Of a stretch of 45,368 bases of DNA, positions 25,240 through 32,410 are shown one piece after another. Made by a program: the position numbers and the translations under genes. The notes beneath the pieces are model-generated. The model saw nothing but the letters and a program-made list of their open reading frames with translations, did not search any database and was not told the origin of the DNA. Source of the stretch: an uncultured Bacteroidales bacterium (GTDB taxonomy: Bacteria > Bacteroidota > Bacteroidia > Bacteroidales > F082); the NCBI GenBank assembly GCA_900318265.1, contig ONKA01000020.1, positions 1-45,368 on the forward strand, read 5' to 3'. Every line of letters begins with the position of its first letter. Position 1 is the first letter of the stretch.

Positions 25240-26475
25240 TTACAAAACCTTCAAAACCTTATTGAAGTCTACTGCACTCCATTTGTCCTTCACCAAGCCG
25301 TTGTCGAGCCAGATAAGTCCAGGATTGGAACGCACTATAGGCTTGATTTCCAGCTCGTCGGCATAATACACTTCGTAGAGGAATCCGTATTTCTCACGCA
25401 GTTTTTCCACGTATTCTGGTTCGTCGGCAACCGTCCAAATCACAATAAAGCCTTGCTTCTCAGCGGCTTCTGTAATCACTCGAACCTTCTCCCATTCATT
25501 TTCGGTCACCTTAGTCAGGTCGTGCGAGGTGAACATCAGCAAATTGTCGGTGGTCAAAATAGATTCTGTGACATCGTTGCCGTCTTCGTCCAAGGCTGAG
25601 AAGCCGAGGAAATTGGCCCCGCCTTCCGTCCTTTGGTCGACAAACTCCCATTGCGACATCCACACCGAGTCGTTCCAAGGATAGTTGGGTGAAACGTATT
25701 CCTGGGTCTCGCCAGTGGCTTTGTTTCTATAAATCAGATAAATCTTAGCCTTTTCCGTAGGTTCGGCATTCATCTGCCTGCCCACCTTCCAATTCATGAA
25801 ATCAATGACAGGAAGGTGACGATAGTTGTAGATCTCGAATCCCAAGAACAAGCCAGCAAAGAGGACACCTACAAAAAGCTGCACCGCAATTCCAATCGGG
25901 TTCCGCAAGTGCTTGTTGTTCAGAATCAAAGGCACCAACACCGCATCGATGACCAAGTTCTTGTAGAAGGTCTGCCAGTTGCTCATCTTGATGGCCGTAC
26001 CGAAGCAGCCACAGTCAGGCACCAAGTCATATAAAGCATCAAAAAGCGTTGTGATGGTGAAAAACAGCATCAGCAAAGTTGCACCCAACACCGCTAGTCG
26101 CGGTAATATCTTGGTTATCAAACAAATGCCGACCAAGAACTCAGCCAAAATAATGCCCATGGCCAACACCAAAGCGAAATCGTTGAGCCATGTCATGCCG
26201 TAGACCGAAAGATAGTCTAGCATTTTGTATTTCGTCCCCAAAGGGTCAACGCCTTTTGTGAAGCTGCTGAAGATGAACAAGGCACCTACAAGCAGACGGC
26301 AAATGGTTAAAGCAGTTTTGTTGTATTTCTTGCCGAAGACAAAAGCGACGAGAAGGTTAATCAGCAGGATGGCGAGAAACCAAACATGGTACTCGGGCAA
26401 GAAATAGATGCCCACTGCCGAGGCCAAGGCCAAAGCGATGCTGATCCAGGGCAGAATTGCTTTTCGTTTCTTCAT
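25240..26475 (-). CDS. BT_3928-type DoxX/MauE-like membrane protein with thioredoxin-like tail
   Basis: The 411-residue protein has about eight transmembrane segments in its first 240 residues, including the DoxX-like RLLVGALFIFSSFTKGVDPLG. The MauE-like cysteine pair VPDCGCFGTAI follows. The C-terminal part (about 255-411) looks like a thioredoxin-fold domain without a CxxC motif. This architecture is common in Bacteroidales, next to a DUF1599 gene and often tpiA. A role in disulfide or redox chemistry of the envelope is inferred only from family resemblance. It starts eight bases after the DUF1599 stop. Confidence 0.88.
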   Translation of the reverse strand: MKKRKAILPWISIALALASAVGIYFLPEYHVWFLAILLINLLVAFVFGKKYNKTALTICRLLVGALFIFSSFTKGVDPLGTKYKMLDYLSVYGMTWLNDFALVLAMGIILAEFLVGICLITKILPRLAVLGATLLMLFFTITTLFDALYDLVPDCGCFGTAIKMSNWQTFYKNLVIDAVLVPLILNNKHLRNPIGIAVQLFVGVLFAGLFLGFEIYNYRHLPVIDFMNWKVGRQMNAEPTEKAKIYLIYRNKATGETQEYVSPNYPWNDSVWMSQWEFVDQRTEGGANFLGFSALDEDGNDVTESILTTDNLLMFTSHDLTKVTENEWEKVRVITEAAEKQGFIVIWTVADEPEYVEKLREKYGFLYEVYYADELEIKPIVRSNPGLIWLDNGLVKDKWSAVDFNKVLKVL

Positions 26476-26483
26476 AGTGGATT

Positions 26484-27038
26484 TTAGTTAGGCGACTGCT
26501 CACCCATCAAGATGAGGGCGAACACCGCGTAGTTAATCATATCATAATAGTTGGCGTCAAGTCCTTCAGATACAAGCGTTTTGCCACCATGGTCCTCGAT
26601 GCTCTTGGTGCGCAGAACCTTGCTCATGATGAGGTCGGTGATGGAGCTGACACGCATATCGCGCCAAGCCTCGTCGTAGTCGTGGTTCTTGCGCGTCATC
26701 AGCTCATAAGCATCGGTAGTGACCTTATCATATAATGTTGTCGCTTCTTCCGTGCTCAAGTCGGGCTGGTCGACCACACCCAGCTGCAGCTGTATGATAC
26801 CCATCGCCGCATAGTTGACGATGCCGATGAACTCAGGCTCGATCCCTTCGTCTACAAGTTGCTCAGCCGTTGTTTGCAAGGTTCTGATTCTCTTTACCTT
26901 GATAAAAATCTGATCCGTTATGGACGGTGTGCGAAGAATGCGCCATGCCGGACCATAGTCCTTCATCTTGTCGACAAACAATTTGCGGCACTGCGCCAAA
27001 ACGCTATGAAATTGGGCTTTTGTATCTTTCGTTTGCAT
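26484..27038 (-). CDS. DUF1599 domain protein (two repeats)
   Basis: The 184-residue soluble protein is built of two similar halves. One contains DKMKDYGPAWRILRTPSITDQIFIKVKRIRTLQ...INYAAMGIIQL; the other contains TRKNHDYDEAWRDMRVSSITDLIMSKVLRTKSIED...INYAVFALI. This is the DUF1599 (PF07659) pattern, a nucleotide-modification-like, all-helical family of unknown function. It is the first gene of the minus-strand operon and diverges from folP through a palindromic double promoter. Its 5' leader would be very short. Confidence 0.93.
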   Translation of the reverse strand: MQTKDTKAQFHSVLAQCRKLFVDKMKDYGPAWRILRTPSITDQIFIKVKRIRTLQTTAEQLVDEGIEPEFIGIVNYAAMGIIQLQLGVVDQPDLSTEEATTLYDKVTTDAYELMTRKNHDYDEAWRDMRVSSITDLIMSKVLRTKSIEDHGGKTLVSEGLDANYYDMINYAVFALILMGEQSPN

Positions 27039-27046
27039 GAAAAATG

Positions 27047-27054
27047 TATTTTTG
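27047..27054 (+). promoter_or_regulatory. -7 promoter element for folP-cdaA, left half of a palindrome
   Basis: TATTTTTG matches TAnnTTTG, 20 bases before the folP ATG. It directly abuts the reverse-strand element, together forming TATTTTTGCAAAAATA. Confidence 0.6.
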
Positions 27055-27062
27055 CAAAAATA
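27055..27062 (-). promoter_or_regulatory. -7 promoter element for the DUF1599 operon, right half of the palindrome
   Basis: The minus strand reads TATTTTTG at 27062-27055, only 16 bases before the DUF1599 ATG. A start point about seven bases downstream would leave a leader of roughly ten bases. Confidence 0.55.
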
Positions 27063-27074
27063 AAACTTTTTTCA

Positions 27075-27923
27075 ATGCTGCAACTCAATTTGGGCAATAA
27101 TGCCCTCATTTTCGACCGTCCCGCGGTCATGGGCATCCTTAACGTGACGCCCGACTCGTTCTCTGACGGTGGCCGCTACAACCAAATGGACAAGGCCTTG
27201 CAACACTGTGAGCAGATGCTTGCCGACGGTGCCGACTTCATCGACATTGGCGGCTGTTCCACCAGACCAAACAATGCCATCGCCACAGAACAAGAGGAGA
27301 TGGAACGTGTCCTCCCCATCTTGAAAGCCATCAAAACGGCCTTCCCCGACGCCATGATTTCCATCGACACCTTCCGCAAAAATGTGGCCGAGGCCTGCAT
27401 GGCAGAAGGCGCCGACTTTATCAACGACATCTCAGGCGGACTGTTTGACAAGGAAATGTTGCCCTACATTGGACAAAACCACATCCCCTACGTGATGATG
27501 CACTGTGTAGGAACACCTGAGACCATGCACCAATATGCTCTCCAAGGCGACATCCACCAAACCATATTGGACTTTTTCAGGCAGCAATGTGAAGTTCTGG
27601 AAGCTTACGGCGAGCAACAAATCATCCTTGACCCAGGCATTGGTTTTGGCAAGAGCCTTGAAGCCAATTATCAGTTGCTCAACAACTTGGACAAGTATCG
27701 TTACAATAGCCTACCCATCCTTATTGGTATCTCTAGGAAGTCTTTAATCAACAAGGTGCTGCACACCACACCCGACACGGCAGAGAACGGGACTACGGTC
27801 TTAAACACCATCGCCTTGCTCAATGGTGCCGACATCCTTCGCGTCCACGATGTGAAAAATGCGCGCGAGGCCATCGAATTGGTCGGTACTTTTTGTAATT
27901 TTGCACAAAATTCTGAATCATGA
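27075..27923 (+). CDS. folP: dihydropteroate synthase
   Basis: FolP condenses p-aminobenzoate with dihydropterin pyrophosphate in folate synthesis and is the sulfonamide target. The 282-residue TIM-barrel shows both signatures: VMGILNVTPDSFSDGG and FIDIGGCSTRPN. DPGIGFGKSLEANYQLL and ISRKSLINKVL follow. The ATG at 27075 was chosen because it matches the family start and lies just after the promoter; the open frame continues 72 codons upstream, antisense to DUF1599, without similarity. The stop overlaps the cdaA start (ATGA). Confidence 0.98.
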   Translation: MLQLNLGNNALIFDRPAVMGILNVTPDSFSDGGRYNQMDKALQHCEQMLADGADFIDIGGCSTRPNNAIATEQEEMERVLPILKAIKTAFPDAMISIDTFRKNVAEACMAEGADFINDISGGLFDKEMLPYIGQNHIPYVMMHCVGTPETMHQYALQGDIHQTILDFFRQQCEVLEAYGEQQIILDPGIGFGKSLEANYQLLNNLDKYRYNSLPILIGISRKSLINKVLHTTPDTAENGTTVLNTIALLNGADILRVHDVKNAREAIELVGTFCNFAQNSES

Positions 27924-28693
27924 TCGATCTCTTCATACAAGTCCGCGTCTTCGATATCATCGACATCATCTTGGTGGCAGCCTTGTTCTTCGGACTTTAC
28001 CGTCTGCTGAAAGGCACTTCCGCCATGAGCATCTTCATCGGTATCGTGGCGCTTTTCCTCATCTGGCAACTGGTCAAATTCTTGCAGATGGAGATGCTGA
28101 CTGCCATACTTGGGGCTTTCGTCAGCGTAGGCTTCATTGCACTCATCATCATTTTCCAACCCGAAATACGTCGATTCCTGTTCACCATCGGCGCACAAGC
28201 CCAAGAAGGCAAACTCACCCGAAAGTTCAAGTTCTTGAAGGTCAGGAGCAACGTGGATTTGGATATCGATGCGCTCACCAAGGCTTGCATCAACATGTCG
28301 GATATCAAACAAGGCGCACTCATCCTATTGACGCGCAAAAACAACCTTGACGACATCGTCTCGACAGGCGTGGTGGTCAATGCCGACATCAGCAACCCAT
28401 TAATTGAGAACATCTTCTTCAAGAACAGTCCTTTGCACGACGGTGCCATGGTCATCCGTCACAACCGCATCACGGCCGCACGTTGCATCCTTCCAGTGAC
28501 ACAAAAGACCAACATTCCCGGACACTATGGCTTACGCCACCGCGCCGCCATCGGCGTGACCGAAGACAACGATTGCATCGCGATAGTCGTTTCCGAGGAA
28601 ACGGGCAATATCAGCATGGTCACAGGCGGCGAAATCCAAACTGTGAAAGCATCGGAATTAAAGGAAACGATTGAGAAAGAAATGAAAATTTAA
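27920..28693 (+). CDS. cdaA: diadenylate cyclase (c-di-AMP synthase)
   Basis: CdaA makes the second messenger cyclic di-AMP from two ATP. The 257-residue protein has three N-terminal membrane helices (about 10-90) and a DAC domain with the catalytic motifs LHDGAMVI (DGA 174-176) and GLRHRAAIG (RHR 206-208). Length and layout are those of the CdaA class. It overlaps folP by four bases, a pairing commonly seen in Bacteroidales. The usual Firmicutes partners cdaR and glmM are not adjacent. Confidence 0.97.
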   Translation: MIDLFIQVRVFDIIDIILVAALFFGLYRLLKGTSAMSIFIGIVALFLIWQLVKFLQMEMLTAILGAFVSVGFIALIIIFQPEIRRFLFTIGAQAQEGKLTRKFKFLKVRSNVDLDIDALTKACINMSDIKQGALILLTRKNNLDDIVSTGVVVNADISNPLIENIFFKNSPLHDGAMVIRHNRITAARCILPVTQKTNIPGHYGLRHRAAIGVTEDNDCIAIVVSEETGNISMVTGGEIQTVKASELKETIEKEMKI

Positions 28694-28710
28694 GAAACAA
28701 ATCTTTCGTA

Positions 28711-29574
28711 TTACTCACTGATTTCAACGAACCCGTCATCCTCCTCTGCATAGCGCAGCTGCTTCTTATACGGGTCGTAACGTAGCATGATCTGGTAACC
28801 ATAACTCATTTTCTGCAGCTCCTTCCCTACATAGCTGTTCATCATGTAGTCGTACGTATAAGCTGCATAAAGCTTACCAAGATAAACTGCGTAGTTGTAA
28901 ACATCTTTAAGTTCAAGAGTATCAATAGTATAATTATACTCGATCTTGTTTTCCCAGAAATTGAAATCCGTTTTTGAATCGAAGCCATCCATGAGATTAT
29001 GCTCGCAGAACAGAACGGGCTTCCAGTCGCCGTCGTTCACTTCGAACCACGAGGCCACGTTGACTGTGTTCAACGGATGCTTGTAGCTGTATTCATCCGT
29101 GTCACTGAAGAGATAGTCCTCATACTCCGTGATGCGCCCCGAGATTTCAGTGCGCGAGAGCATCACCAACCAATGCGTGGAGTCGACCGGCACCTTGTCG
29201 ATGTCTTGGGGTATATAAACATTGACGCCATAATCACCCATGCCTTGGGCGTAGGCGTTATACATCACGTCAAGGAACAAATCTTGGTTGAAGCCGTTCA
29301 GAACTTCGGTCTGCTTGCCTAGTTGGGTGTTGTATTCCACCTTCACATCCGCCTTTTCGGGGAAATACACGGCAGCTTCTATATTCGGGCGCTCAGCCAA
29401 GTATTTCTTAGCCAGTTTTTTTTCGGTCTGACAACTCGTCAGCAGCAAGGCAAACAGCAAACCAAAGAATACGACATGGGACTTTGCGACACGGTACACG
29501 GAATTATATCCTGCTGTCTTGTGTCTCGCATCACGAAGTCTCGCTTCTCTATTATTTATTAGTCGTTTCATCAT
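28711..29574 (-). CDS. hypothetical lipoprotein
   Basis: The predicted 287-residue protein has a lipobox in FALLLTSCQTEK. The mature part (about 240 residues) is rich in Tyr, Asp and Glu, contains YFPEKADVKVEYN, MLSRTEISGRITEYEDYLFSDTDEY and YGYQIMLRYDPYKKQLRY, and matches no family I can name. The N-terminus is odd. From the ATG at 29574, which overlaps parC by 23 bases, there would be about 47 residues before the lipobox cysteine, encoded by repeat-like DNA (two GCGAGAC copies at 29523-29544). A GTG at 29497-29499 would give a normal signal peptide (MYRVAKSHVVFFGLLFALLLTSC... with the first codon read as Met). It probably shares the parC transcript. Confidence 0.8.
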   Translation of the reverse strand: MMKRLINNREARLRDARHKTAGYNSVYRVAKSHVVFFGLLFALLLTSCQTEKKLAKKYLAERPNIEAAVYFPEKADVKVEYNTQLGKQTEVLNGFNQDLFLDVMYNAYAQGMGDYGVNVYIPQDIDKVPVDSTHWLVMLSRTEISGRITEYEDYLFSDTDEYSYKHPLNTVNVASWFEVNDGDWKPVLFCEHNLMDGFDSKTDFNFWENKIEYNYTIDTLELKDVYNYAVYLGKLYAAYTYDYMMNSYVGKELQKMSYGYQIMLRYDPYKKQLRYAEEDDGFVEISE

Positions 29575-32374
29575 TTAACTCATTAAACAAATCCATCTGC
29601 ACACCGTCGCCTTGGGGCTTCACAATCTCCATCGGCACATCGGCGGGGTTGATTTTTATTTTCGATTCGTTATCGGGCGTCTCAGGGGTATTCGTATCTG
29701 GGTTATCCGGCCCATCGACCCTTTGAGGGGCTTCGGGCTCAGCGGCCTCAGTCTCATTGGGTTCGGAATCCTCTGCACTTGGCTCGGGTTGGAAAGGCTC
29801 CAAAAACTGCCACGAGTCTATTTCTCTGGTCGATAGGCGTTTGCCCTTGGCTTTGTAGCTCTTGATGCCGATGAATTCCTCCACATTGACCTCGTCGTCG
29901 GGGAAGCTGTTACCCGCATCGCTGACCTTATAGCTCAGTAACAGGCGTGGCAGGTCATCAGTGCTCATACCCAGGTATTTCGCCTCAGGATGCTCGCCGA
30001 TGAAGGAAGCACGGCTGTTCAGCTTGGTCTCAGCCTCGATGCAGAAACGTTTCAGATAATGCTTCTGCGTCTCACCTTCGATGTAGATGACGGAGAAGAC
30101 CTCATCGGGGTCGAACTTTCGGATTTCCACCATGTCGTCGTCGAAGTGGGTGTTGAGGTCGAAGCCTGAAATCTTAAACTCGCCGTTCGCAAAGATTTGC
30201 AGGATCTTGTCGTCGCCTTCGAAAGCACCTAGGTATTGGCCGCGCTTGTCGACGTTGAGACGACGTACGGTGTCGTCGAACCAGATGTCGCGAGCGTTAA
30301 GCGTGGAAACACCTTCCCCGCCCTTCTTGATCTCCTTTACCTCATACTTGGTCAGCAGGTTACCACGCGTGTCGCGGCCCTTCACAGCGAGATCGGCGAA
30401 CTGGTAGTCCACCGTCTTCTGTTTCTTGTTGAACAGAACCAACGTCACCTTGATGACTTCGGCCTCGCCGTTGGGATTCGACGAGAAATAGCGCACCTTC
30501 GAGCCAGGCTTGCCCTGCGTGAGGTCGTATTCCTTGTCGCGGGTGACACCCTTCACGGCGAAGCGCTTCACGTAGTGTGGCGCGCCATTCTTGCCATCGC
30601 GATAAACGACGTTATAAGTTGTGCGGTCGTCGTTCTTGTGGAACACGTCGACGTGGATGACCTTTTGACCCACGAAAAGTTTCGGCTGCAACTTGACCAC
30701 GGCATACTTGCCATCCTCGTGGAAGACGATGATGTCGTCCATATCGGAGCAATCGCACACATATTCGTAGGCCTCCTTGTTCTTCTCGCGCTTCAAGCCC
30801 TCACCTGTACAGACGAAGCCTTCTTCCCTATTGACATACAACTTTTCGTTGTTGGCAGCAACGGCCACGGCAGAGATATTGTCGAAGTTGCGAATCTCGG
30901 TCTTGCGCTCGCGCCCTTCACCATATTTCTCCTTGATGTGCAGGAAATAGTCAATGGTATAGTCTACGATATGGTCGAGGTTATACTTGGCCTCTTCCAT
31001 TTTTTTCTCAATGTCGGCCAGTTGCTCATCGGCCTTCTTGATGTCGAACTTAGAGATCTTACGGACGGGTTTCTCGCAGAGTTTCTCCACATCTTCACGC
31101 GTAATCTCTCGTTTCAGCAGCTTGCGGTACTTGTCGAAGCGGCGCTCAATGCCTGTGAGTTGGTCGTCCCAAGTCTCATAGTTCTTGTTTTCCAACTCTT
31201 TATATATGCCTTTCTCGAAGAAAATCTTCTCCAACGAAATCCAATGCCAGCTGTTTTCCAGCTCCTCAATGAGGATACGTAGCTCCCAACTGAGCAGTTC
31301 CATGGTACGGTCGGCGCTGAGTTTCAGTATCTCACTTACACCCATAAATGCCGGATGGTCATTGACGATGACGCAGGCATTGGGTGAAATGGAAACCTCG
31401 CAGTCGGTGAAGGCATAGAGTGCGTCGATAGTTTGGTCGGGCGAAACGCCAGGATTCAAGTAGATGACAATTTCGCACTGCTCGGCGGTGTTGTCGTCGA
31501 TTTTCTTAATCTTGATCTTGCCCTTGTCGTTGCACTTCACGATGCTCTCGATGACACTGCCCGTGGTAGTACCGTATGGAATCTCGCTAATGACCAAGGT
31601 CTTCTTGTCCTGCTGGCTAATACGTGCACGAATGCGCACCTTGCCGCCACGCAGACCGTCGTTGTAGTTGGTCACGTCCATCAGGCCGCCCGTCGGGAAG
31701 TCGGGATAGAGCGTGAAAGGCTCGTCGCGGAGATAGGCAATGGAAGCGTCGATGAGTTCGTTGAAGTTATGTGGCAAGAATTTGGAGGCCAGACCCACGG
31801 CGATGCCTTCGGTGCCTTGTGCCAACAGCAGCGGGAACTTCACCGGCAGCGAAACGGGTTCGGCGTTACGGTTATCGTAGGAACGGGTCCAGTCCGTGGT
31901 CTTATGGTTGAAGACGACCTCCTTGGCGAATTTGGAAAGGCGCGCCTCAATGTAACGCGGGGCGGCGGCATCGTCGCCAGTAAGGATGTTACCGAAGTTA
32001 CCTTGAGTATCGATGAGCAGGTCCTTTTGGGCGAGTTGCACGAGGGCGTCACCAATGGAGGCGTCGCCGTGCGGGTGGTATTTCATCGTGTTACCCACGA
32101 TATTGGCCACCTTGTTGAAACGACCGTCATCGAGTTCGTCCATCGAATGAAGGATACGACGTTGCACAGGCTTCAAGCCGTCCTCGATGGCGGGCACGGC
32201 ACGTTCGAGGATGACATACGAGGCATAGTCGAGAAACCAGTTCTCGAACATCCCTTTCAGCGGTATGACATGGTATTCATCCTCCTGAGCCTGAGCGTCT
32301 TCCACTCCTTCCAAAGTCTCATCAATGGGCTGCTCGTCCAAGGATTCGTATTCCGTCTTGTCTTCGATATCCAT
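29552..32374 (-). CDS. parC: DNA topoisomerase IV/gyrase subunit A (ParC-like)
   Basis: The 940-residue protein is the DNA-cleaving subunit of a type IIA topoisomerase. It has the breakage-reunion domain, catalytic Tyr141 in AAAPRYIEARLSKFA, the quinolone-region motif YHPHGDASIGDAL (about 99-111) and a coiled-coil segment near 450-520. Degenerate beta-propeller repeats fill the C-terminal domain. A tail of about 70 residues, rich in Pro, Glu and Asp (PEPSAEDSEPNETEAAEPEAP), ends the protein. The position equivalent to gyrase Ser83 is Ala. parE is not adjacent. An AGGAG lies upstream of the ATG, and a -7 element is 20 bases away. A lipoprotein gene overlaps its 3' end. Confidence 0.95.
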   Translation of the reverse strand: MDIEDKTEYESLDEQPIDETLEGVEDAQAQEDEYHVIPLKGMFENWFLDYASYVILERAVPAIEDGLKPVQRRILHSMDELDDGRFNKVANIVGNTMKYHPHGDASIGDALVQLAQKDLLIDTQGNFGNILTGDDAAAPRYIEARLSKFAKEVVFNHKTTDWTRSYDNRNAEPVSLPVKFPLLLAQGTEGIAVGLASKFLPHNFNELIDASIAYLRDEPFTLYPDFPTGGLMDVTNYNDGLRGGKVRIRARISQQDKKTLVISEIPYGTTTGSVIESIVKCNDKGKIKIKKIDDNTAEQCEIVIYLNPGVSPDQTIDALYAFTDCEVSISPNACVIVNDHPAFMGVSEILKLSADRTMELLSWELRILIEELENSWHWISLEKIFFEKGIYKELENKNYETWDDQLTGIERRFDKYRKLLKREITREDVEKLCEKPVRKISKFDIKKADEQLADIEKKMEEAKYNLDHIVDYTIDYFLHIKEKYGEGRERKTEIRNFDNISAVAVAANNEKLYVNREEGFVCTGEGLKREKNKEAYEYVCDCSDMDDIIVFHEDGKYAVVKLQPKLFVGQKVIHVDVFHKNDDRTTYNVVYRDGKNGAPHYVKRFAVKGVTRDKEYDLTQGKPGSKVRYFSSNPNGEAEVIKVTLVLFNKKQKTVDYQFADLAVKGRDTRGNLLTKYEVKEIKKGGEGVSTLNARDIWFDDTVRRLNVDKRGQYLGAFEGDDKILQIFANGEFKISGFDLNTHFDDDMVEIRKFDPDEVFSVIYIEGETQKHYLKRFCIEAETKLNSRASFIGEHPEAKYLGMSTDDLPRLLLSYKVSDAGNSFPDDEVNVEEFIGIKSYKAKGKRLSTREIDSWQFLEPFQPEPSAEDSEPNETEAAEPEAPQRVDGPDNPDTNTPETPDNESKIKINPADVPMEIVKPQGDGVQMDLFNELNDETTNK

Positions 32375-32393
32375 AAAACTTTTCTCCTGCTTG

Positions 32394-32401
32394 CAAAAAT
32401 A
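32394..32401 (-). promoter_or_regulatory. Bacteroidota-type -7 promoter element for parC
   Basis: The minus strand reads TATTTTTGCA, matching TAnnTTTG. It is followed by CAGGAG, a real Shine-Dalgarno sequence, about ten bases before the ATG. Confidence 0.6.
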
Positions 32402-32410
32402 GGAAAAATA

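Noticed and set aside
24165-26475. A complete dipeptide ABC transporter operon
   Set aside because: Only one permease is present; the neighbours are a DoxX-like protein and a thioesterase.
26859-27074. A 72-residue N-terminal extension of folP
   Set aside because: It is antisense to the DUF1599 gene and unlike dihydropteroate synthases. The ATG at 27075 fits the family and the promoter.
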